Under the pieces are notes generated by a model, which was given only the letters and a program-made list of their open reading frames with translations, ran no database searches and had not been told where the DNA came from. A stretch of DNA of 64,000 nt. It comes from Stereocaulon alpinum. Lineage: Eukaryota; Ascomycota; Lecanoromycetes; Lecanorales; Stereocaulaceae. The stretch spans positions 186,001-250,000 of the forward strand of contig JAEUBA010000009.1 of the NCBI GenBank assembly GCA_018257865.1. Reading direction: 5' to 3'. This document shows positions 56,595 to 64,000 of this stretch, one piece after another. The translations under genes and the position numbers were made by a program. Within the stretch, counting starts at the first letter, position 1, and every line of letters starts with the position of its first letter.

Positions 56595-58589
56595 CAAGGG
56601 GTTTTCAATATGGAGTCTGTCTAGTGACGAAAGGAGGCGGATACTTTGACATTATGAACGCAATCTACCGCTATCGGAGGGTCTAGTCAAAGTCGGAGTC
56701 AAATAAAGGCTAATCCCGAAAGGGCGCTTTGTTTCCACAAGAGAGCCCAATCCTCTGTAAATGATCTGCTCGTCGGGTTCTCCTAAGCAGTCTTTCTGGC
56801 GAACAAGCGCCACTTTTGATGTGCCAACATGTCACCCACAATAGGGGCGCTAATACTTTCCAAGAACAGCTTGCTGTCTCTCGATCAAGGTCCTGTCCAC
56901 AACATCACAGAACGAACAATTGGAGATACCCAGGTTGACAGGGAGTAACTCAAGATTCCATGGTGTTGGCAAACCCAAATGCACCATCTTCTAAAGCCGG
57001 GTCTTGCCAAGCTCGCATGTCTATATCCAGAGGGCGACGAGGTAGTCGGCGTACGACCGGGCGATGAAGGCCATATGCGGGTAAGGCCGTACATTTCTTG
57101 CGTTATCTGGGATGTGGAGCTGTGGTGGAAGAGGCTAGGTTGCTACATGGAACGACAATAGGGGTAGGTGGAGAAATGGGACGAGGCATCTTCATTGCAT
57201 CGAATCGAGGCAGAAGATATCCACCACCCGTTCTGTCTGGTATCAATAGAGCAGTCAAGTCAAACAAGGAACAACTCTGTCCACCTCCAATCAGAAAACA
57301 CTTAACTCCTAAGCTTGGGACGCAGAAATTTGATCTCATATTGATGCGCCAAGGGGTGCCAACATGGAACTGGTTAGTTTTGACGGTCGACTCAACAAAC
57401 ATCCTATAGCTAGATCTCCCTTTCCACTGCTTACCGCTGCGAACACATGGCTTCACGTTAACTATCGCAACATCAAACCTTACTCAGAGCCAGGAACTAC
57501 CACTCAAGGTGACAAAGACTGAGCCAATGTTCACGTCGCTATAAAGTTCGCTACGCTGCCGCGCCCATCATTGTTCCGCCTACAGCCACCTTGCACAATA
57601 TTTGATGCCATGAATAGGGCCGCGTGTCTGCACATTGCTGATCCCAGTTACTGCGTATTACTGATAGCCAGCAATTCACAAGCTGTAGAAGTTGTCAACG
57701 ACTCGTGAGTTGCAAGACAATCCGAACGTGCGTCCTCGGAATGTCTCTCTGGCAGCTCTGGCTCTAGAAAGACTTGCACAGTAAGCTGGTCGCGGAAACC
57801 TGGAAGGGCGTTTAGTTCAGACTATATCCTTGCCCCCCATCATAGCTAGCTGACCATTATCACTCGGCTATGGGCCACATAAGTCTAGTCCTAAAGCCCG
57901 TGTTATACTTGACTCAAATAACCTCGAGCCTGAATAACTTCTTTCTTCGTCGAATCAAACAACTTTCTAGCAGAAAGAACAGAAATAATGCGAAGGACCA
58001 GGGCAGATCATTTGAAGCTTCTTTGTTTCAAAGTACCGTGGCTGTCAAGCCCAAACTTTCTTATCCTGTTCAGGCAAAGCTACCTTAGTGCCTACCGTAG
58101 ACGGCTAGCGCCCGTAGCGAGCCGCTGGCGCCAACTCCCTCAATCCCAAGCCCAGGAATCATGCCTTCGAGAAGAGTGACCACATAAAGCCGTAGTCATG
58201 TCTGGAAGATTGCGGCACCCTGATGATTTCGAAACTTTGATGGACTAAGCTGAAGCATGGTGTACTCCTAACACAATTCAAAACATCCAAATGGTACCTT
58301 ATGGCCCTGTAGGTGCAATGTTGAACATGCTATGCTCATGAACTATGTGGCTCCTCGGCTGCGTACACCGTATTGACTTGCTGACCCGTCAAGTGCAAGT
58401 TTCGCCCTTGTCATTTGTTTAAGCTTTGTATTGTGCTGCTTGTACCATGCGGTTCGAAGGAACTCAATGCTGGTGCCAGCCTCCTCATAACTACGCAGAT
58501 AGTGTACATCTCTTGCACCCGTCCAGTTCCGATCTTCTGTCTGTTTGGTACTGCTCTCAACCTCCTCATCGTCCCTCTCCACCCATAAG
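56595..58589. other. Intergenic, no gene seen
   Basis: 2 kb. Frames on either strand (for example 57098-57409) are short and unrecognised. No repeats or RNA genes seen. Confidence 0.35.
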
Positions 58590-60143
58590 ATGCATTTCCT
58601 TCGTGAGTGCGTTGTTCTTTTTATCTTTACTACTCCCATATCTGCTGCTGCCGACCACGGTCGTGCTGAGAAGGTAAACGATGTGCCTTGCAAGCATGAT
58701 TACTGCTTGGCATCTCGTCGGCAGTACCACTATCATGCCAAGTCCTTCTGTAAAGGCCTTGCCCAAGATTCGAATACACTCATTGAAGTCTGTTCCGCTC
58801 GAGGATCTTCATGTTCAGTCTGCAAAGACATATCGAACCAGCTTCGTCATGCATGTGGTGAGAATACGACATACACGCCCACCATATCAATACCATATAC
58901 TGTGACACAGTAAGTACCGAAGCACTGCGTTTACCGAAGTGCGGCTGACGCGAGGACCAAACCAGGTGGACATCAACCTGTCCTGACACCACTTTCTACA
59001 CGGAGACTTCGCATACAAGTGCCTCCCGTACAAGTAATCCTGCCTGGAGCACCTCATATATCAGTACCTCCCACGGAAATGACTTCCATACAAATGCTCC
59101 TTACAGGGAACCCTCGCACACCAGTACTTTCCATAGGAGTACCCCTTACACCAGCATTCCTCATAGGAGCACCTCACATATGACTACTTCCCACAGAAGC
59201 ATATCACGGACAAAGGATCCTCACGATCCAAGCGTTTCTCACCAGACAAGTACGAGCCATAGAGGTAGTTCCCAACGGCCGAGCACAACGCACAGCAGCA
59301 CATACCGCTATATCAGCCAGTCGAAAAGCAGCACATTTGACAGCTCCGCATCATCTTACACTTCTTCGGCAATGATCGCGTCTAGTGATCCACCACTACC
59401 AACAAGCACAAGCACCATCGCTCCGGCAACGATCGCGTCCAGTAGATCATCACCAGCAACGAGCATCAGCGCCTCCTCTGCGGCAACGATCACATCCAGT
59501 GATTCACCACTACCAACGAGCACCAGCGCCACTTCATCAGCCTGCGTCCCAGTCGAAACGAACGTGGTGGCCAACAGTGATTTCAGTGAGCGTCGTTCGA
59601 GTGACTTTGACTATGGCTCAGGAGCCTCCGCAGCCACCCGCCTGGGGCAGTGTACATCGAACGGCAAGTCCAATCACGCATGCGTGTAAGTCTCAGATAT
59701 CGCCCTCTCCCCTCCCCAAACCCGCTGATGAAAGTGATAGACAATTCTCCTTCACGGGTAGCGGGGCCAGCATAATGACGCTGTCACAACGAGTTAGCCT
59801 CAAATTGGACCACACCTATACCCTCCGGTACGTCTACGGCGTCAACACGTTAAACGAATCAGGCGATTTCTGCACAGTCACCACAAGCCTTAGCGATGTC
59901 GGGGCCAGTGGCGAGACAGTCATTAATCGTCAGACTATCTATAGGGGACAGAGCAAGAATCCTGATACACCGACTACGGCGGTCGAAGTGTTTGGTGTAC
60001 GGCCGGCAGCAGGGCAGGAGGTGTTGGCGGTCTCGTTTTCTTGTAGTAGCCGTGCTGCGGATGATTCGGCGCAGTTTTATCTTTATGAACTTGATTTGAT
60101 TACTGAGACGGGGTGCACAGGCGCTATGTGCTGTCCTAGATAG
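58590..60143 (+). CDS. Secreted modular protein: Cys-rich head, Ser/Thr-rich stalk, beta-sandwich-like tail
   Basis: Three exons, 58590-58909, 58966-59685 and 59741-60143; 480 residues. Signal peptide MHFLRECVVLFIFTTPISAA. Head (about 20-95) with Cys at DVPCKHDYCLAS, SFCKG, EVCSARGSSCSVCKD and HACGE. Stalk (about 105-300) is Ser/Thr-rich with loose repeats such as HTSTFHRSTPYTSIPHRS and three copies of a unit like ATITSSDSPLPTSTSA. Tail (about 300-480) starts CVPVETNVVANSDFS, contains GSGASIMTLSQRVSLKLDHT and YTLRYVYGVNTLNESGDFCT and looks like a jelly-roll/carbohydrate-binding-like domain. No GPI signal is evident. Likely a cell-surface or secreted adhesin-like protein; function is inference. 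Splice sites GTAAGT/ACCAG and GTAAGT/GATAG keep frame. Confidence 0.8.
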
Positions 60144-60673
60144 CGGGCTGTGTTCACAGTCTAAATATTCATGCCTCGTGTATGTACATAGTTATACATC
60201 AGTCATTACATATTGAACATGAACTAAGATGGGTTCAGTACCTTGATTGGTTGTAAGACTCGGATTGATCCCTCCTGCCTTAAGCGCCCTAGCCACGTAA
60301 ATCAAACGCCCCGAGTCTCCTCCACCATGCGAGGAAAGACTAAAAGGGGCGAACATCCTGCGACCAGCTTCTGGAGTCCGCACATGTTGACCATCTATTC
60401 TGGCCGGTCGCGACGATTTGAGCATGTTGCTCTCGGATACGTTCGCGGCGCAACGGCAATCTCTAACGTCAAGCGCCGAACTGTATACATATCCAGATCG
60501 CAATACAGCGATGGGTTCAGTCTCGGCTGAGTACGCATTGCAAGACTAGGACTACTATGTCTCTGCATAGCAGCGGGAGAGCATAGTTTGCCAAGGAAGA
60601 CAGCGTGACCATCCCGCATGTAGATGCTCGGCATTGGCAATTATCAGGTAATGATCGTCTAACGAGGTTCCCA
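60144..60673. other. Convergent intergenic region
   Basis: 530 bp between the 3' ends of the secreted-protein gene and TRM7. Short frames only. Confidence 0.35.
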
Positions 60674-61858
60674 TCAAGAGCCTTCCCACGCCTCTCTCGC
60701 CTTCTTAATCTCCTTCCCCGTCTTTCCATACAATCCGCCCCTCTGCCTCCTCATTTCCAAAGCCAGCTTATAAGGCGGAGCAGTGGGCGGTTGCACCGGA
60801 TCAAGACTGATTCTATTCTTGGGCAGATGATACGTAGCATCTGCGTCCCAGGCACTCAAGTCACCACAAGCCACAAACGGAGCGATCCACCTTGTATCGT
60901 CTTCGCTATCAGAGTCGAGCTCAACGGTTGTGACACCATCTTCTCCTATGGTTGATTTCTGGCCATCTGCGAAATCATCATTCTTTTTCCGCTCTTTAGT
61001 CTTCCTAGGCGGAACAGGAACCTGCGCCCCCAAGCCCACAGGCCTCTCAGGATCAAGCACGAAACCCTTCGGCATCTCAAACCCCTGGCAAACGACGAAA
61101 GCCTCCAGACTACTTGCTCTTGAACTCCTGGGCTTCGCACAATGCACGCTCTTGAAAAAGCACCGTAGCTGTGCATAGATGCAATCAACATTCCTTCCCC
61201 GGAAAACCTTTGCCACGAATTTGCCTCCCGGTTTCAGTATCTTGAGCGCTAGATTTAGTGCTGAATAGAGAAGTTGAGATTGGATGTAGATGTCTAGATC
61301 ATGCAAGCCTGTGACGTCTGGAGCGCCGTCACTGAGGACTAGGTCGACGGGATTGCTGCCGCTTTCGCCTTGGCCTTCGTCGGCCTTGTAGGTGTCTGGG
61401 TCGAGGGCTTGGAGGATCCGGGGGATGGTCGCTGGGTGTGTTATGTCGCCTTTTAGGGTCGTGATGCCTTCTAGGTGTGCCATTGGTTGAAGATCTACTG
61501 CGACAATCTTGACGCCTTCTCTCGGCCTCAGTTCGCCCTCTTTCGGTATGGGCTTAGGTTCTTCCTCGCTCTCTATGTTCTCTCCTTCTTCGCCATCCCC
61601 GTGTATGATCTTTTTCTCTCTCGCTTGCTTTTCCTCCCAAGCTCTCCTGCCAAAGCTTTCACCTTTGATCAGAACACGTGAGAGGACTTGTGACCAGCTT
61701 CCGGGCGCAGCGCATAGATCAACGACACGGGTAACATCGCGGAACAGATCGAATTGCTCGTCGATTTGGAGGAGCTTGAATGCTGAGCGGGCGCGCCAGC
61801 CTTGTTCTTTAGCGAGCCGGTAGTAGGCATCGCGTTTGTCTTTCGATGATTTGCCCAT
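60674..61858 (-). CDS. TRM7: tRNA (ribose-2'-O)-methyltransferase Trm7 (FtsJ family)
   Basis: S-adenosylmethionine-dependent enzyme that 2'-O-methylates the tRNA anticodon loop (positions 32 and 34 in yeast). Single exon, 394 residues (yeast 310). The FtsJ K-D-K-E tetrad is visible: Lys in RARSAFKLLQIDEQF, Asp in VLSDGAPDVTG, Lys in GGKFVAKVFRGRNVD and Glu in SSRASSLEAFVVC. The AdoMet loop is VVDLCAAPGSWSQVLSR. An acidic insert of about 40 residues after position 75 (GDGEEGENIESEEEPKPIP) and a C-terminal extension explain the extra length. The start MGKSSKDKRDAYYRLAKEQG is the standard N-terminus of the family. Divergent from MAK5. Confidence 0.96.
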   Translation of the reverse strand: MGKSSKDKRDAYYRLAKEQGWRARSAFKLLQIDEQFDLFRDVTRVVDLCAAPGSWSQVLSRVLIKGESFGRRAWEEKQAREKKIIHGDGEEGENIESEEEPKPIPKEGELRPREGVKIVAVDLQPMAHLEGITTLKGDITHPATIPRILQALDPDTYKADEGQGESGSNPVDLVLSDGAPDVTGLHDLDIYIQSQLLYSALNLALKILKPGGKFVAKVFRGRNVDCIYAQLRCFFKSVHCAKPRSSRASSLEAFVVCQGFEMPKGFVLDPERPVGLGAQVPVPPRKTKERKKNDDFADGQKSTIGEDGVTTVELDSDSEDDTRWIAPFVACGDLSAWDADATYHLPKNRISLDPVQPPTAPPYKLALEMRRQRGGLYGKTGKEIKKAREAWEGS

Positions 61859-62054
61859 TGTGGGTGTGTAGAGGAGAGAAAGCTAGAGAAGGAGGTTATG
61901 GCCGAGATGCTTCACAGGAAAGCGCAAATTCAATGCAGTAAATTGTGGGTAGTTCGAACGCGCAAGGCAGCCGCGGCAAGATTCACCTTTGCTACCCGGA
62001 ACTCCGCCCTGTCGAAAATTTGCCCGCATTACAGTTTACGCCCTTTTGGTTGGC
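61859..62054. promoter_or_regulatory. Divergent promoter, TRM7 / MAK5
   Basis: Only 196 bp separate the start codons of two RNA-metabolism genes, so they share a compact bidirectional promoter. No TATA box seen. Confidence 0.6.
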
Positions 62055-64000
62055 ATGGCGCCAATCGAAAAGAAGAGAGCTCGGAAAGAGGAGACTGCGA
62101 AGAGTAGGAAGCGTCAGAAGCTCATTCGGTCGAATGGGGGAGCCGAAGGAGAACGCATTTCTAAAGCAGTCTCCCTCGATACGCTTCCATGGCAGGAGGT
62201 CGCCTTTCCTGAGAGCGGCTTTGAAGATGCCGAAGGATTCTTCGGACTGGAGGAGATATCAGACGTGGATGTTGTCAGGGATCCGAAGCTGGGCAAAGTC
62301 GAGTACAAGGTGCACGAAATATTGGGCTGTGGCTCTACAGTTATACTAATTCATTTCTCTAGATCTCCTCGAACAAACCCGAAAAAACTAAACAAGGAGA
62401 ATTGAAATCCATTCTAAAGAGTGGGGGACAGCAAACCACTAAACCTACACAGGTTTTTGACGGGAATGACGAGGAATGGGAGGCTTTTGGAGAGGATGTG
62501 CCAGAAGAGCTACAAGCCACCGCCAAATTTGATGGAACAGCTGCCGCAGGAACGACGAGTCGCAAAGCTGAGGCCAAGACTAAAAAGCGTCGGAAAAAGG
62601 AGAGCAAAGAGTCTGCCAAGGGAAAGGCTACCCGTCAAGCTTCGAGCAATGCTTTTGAGGCATTGGGTAAAGCAGATGAGGATGACGCCGATGGGCTTGG
62701 GAATGGGGACAGTAAGCGGAGATACATTCGGAGCTACAGACACCAACGGCTGACCATTCAGTGGCTGCATGGGACTCCTTAGACCTGTCTGGTGCTACGC
62801 TGGCATCACTCGCCAGGCTCAATTTCTCCGCTCCCACGGCGATTCAGAGGGCCGCCATCCCTGATATCAAAAGCGGGCATGATGTTATTGGAAAGGCGCC
62901 AACTGGGTCCGGCAAGACTTTAGCATTCGGTATACCAATCTACGAATGTTTTTTGATGACTACGCATGCCAAGGGTCTTACAAGCAACACAACTACCGCG
63001 CCCCCAGAGCATTCTCCTACCGCTCTTATCCTCTCACCTACCCGGGAACTGGCCCATCAGCTTTCTGCACATTTAGCAGACCTATGTTCCCACCCAACTT
63101 CTCCAAACCCGTCTATCGCCATAGTGACCGGGGGCCTCTCCGTACACAAACAGCAACGCCTTCTCGTCAATGCCGACATTATCGTAGGGACTCCCGGAAG
63201 ATTGTGGGAAGTCATCAATGGAAGTTCAGATTTGTCGAAGTCGCTGAAGAGGATTGATTTCTTGGTTGTCGATGAAGCTGATCGACTGCTAAGCGAAGGT
63301 CACTTCAAAGAGGTGGAGGAAATCTTGCGAGTGCTTGGTCGTGAGCAAGACACCGCGGGCGAAGAGCCTGGATCTGATAGTACAACTTCGAGTGGCAACC
63401 GAAACCGGCAGACCTTGGTGTTCTCAGCTACGTTTCAGAAGGACCTGCAGCAGAAGCTGGCTGGAAAATCTAAATCCTCCGGTGGGGACCTCATGGGCAA
63501 GCAAGAGTCGATGGAGTATCTGCTGAAGAAGCTCAACTTCAAGGAAGAAAAGCCCAAATTCATAGACGTCAACCCAATCACCCAAATGGCATCGGGTCTC
63601 AAAGAAGGTATCGTCGAGTGCGCAGGTACAGAAAAGGTTTGTACTTCACTCCCAAGCCCTTTTCTGACCTGCTGACACCTACCCCAAGGACCTCTATCTC
63701 TATACCCTCCTACTCTACCACCCCAACATGCGCACCCTGATCTTCACCAACTCCATAACCTCGGTCCGCCGGTTGACGCCTTTCCTGCAAAATCTTAACC
63801 TCCCAGCGCACGCTTTGCACTCACAGATGCCTCAGAAAGCGCGCCTTCGGTCCATAGAGCGCTTTTCATCTCCTTCATCCCAGCATTCCATTCTCATTGC
63901 CACTGATGTCGCTGCCAGAGGATTGGATATACCCTCTGTCCAACTAGTCGTTCACTACCACCTCCCCCGTGCAGCAGATATGTACGTGCATCGTTCCGGT
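62055..64000 (+). CDS. MAK5: DEAD-box RNA helicase Mak5 (DDX24-like), 3' part beyond the right edge
   Basis: Nucleolar ATP-dependent helicase for 60S subunit assembly. Exons 62055-62309, 62363-62711, 62762-63636 and 63689 to the edge. N-terminus basic (MAPIEKKRARKEETAKSRKR), then LPWQEVAF, FDGNDEEWEAFG, then the helicase core: Q motif AAWDSLDLSGATLASLARLN and SAPTAIQRAAIP, motif I APTGSGKT, Ia PTRELAHQ, Ib TPGRL, II VVDEADRLL, III FSATF, and in the last exon IV-region TLIFTNSITSVRRL, V TDVAARGLDIPSVQLVVHYH, and the start of VI (MYVHRSG) exactly at the edge. About 640 residues are visible; the C-terminus is missing. The third exon begins one base into a codon (A/TG, giving Met), in frame. Confidence 0.96.

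Noticed and set aside
58080..58150. GC-rich stem-like sequence near 58.1 kb as a tRNA
   Set aside because: No B-box (GGTTCGANTCC-like) or acceptor-stem pairing could be found.

Overview
The window comes from a filamentous ascomycete (Pezizomycotina). Evidence: protein-coding genes on both strands with many short introns (mostly 45-190 nt, GT-AG with one GC-AG), single-copy eukaryotic housekeeping genes (eRF3/SUP35, Kap123, NPC1, YAP1-type bZIP, SPF30 Tudor protein, TRM7, MAK5), and typical fungal accessory families (short-chain dehydrogenases, cytochrome P450s, a hydrolase-NACHT protein, an Est1-type domain protein, secreted Cys- or Ser/Thr-rich proteins). I cannot name the species. No rRNA, tRNA or CRISPR was seen. 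All exon-intron structures below were built by hand from splice signals and protein continuity.

Layout. 1-3.7 kb: divergent pair of a Ran-binding protein (minus, cut by the left edge) and SUP35 (plus). 5.2-19.2 kb: an accessory block of two intact dehydrogenases, one intact P450, broken copies of a P450, a SnoaL-like enzyme and an SMP-30-like beta-propeller, a duplicated small membrane/coiled-coil gene (one copy broken), and a 695-bp hAT-like non-autonomous transposon that sits 6 bp beyond the P450 stop codon. It looks like a partly decayed metabolic region; no backbone synthase is visible. 20.1-33.4 kb: a small orphan gene, KAP123, fragments of a subtilisin-type propeptide and a 2EXR/F-box-like gene, a C-rich/G-rich low-complexity stretch, YAP1, the Tudor protein and a small secreted protein. 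34.2-45.1 kb: hydrolase-NACHT gene (plus), convergent with NPC1 (minus), then a DUF2433/RRM/RGG protein (minus). 46-56.6 kb: orphan and accessory genes, ending in a large Est1-type domain protein with C-terminal membrane helices. 58.6-64 kb: a modular secreted Ser/Thr-rich protein, then TRM7 (minus) and MAK5 (plus, cut by the right edge) sharing a 196-bp divergent promoter.

How they fit: the housekeeping genes cover translation termination, nuclear transport, sterol trafficking, oxidative-stress transcription, splicing, tRNA modification and ribosome biogenesis. The accessory genes between them carry the signs of turnover: stop codons, frameshifts, duplication, homopolymer runs and a transposon with an intact target-site duplication.
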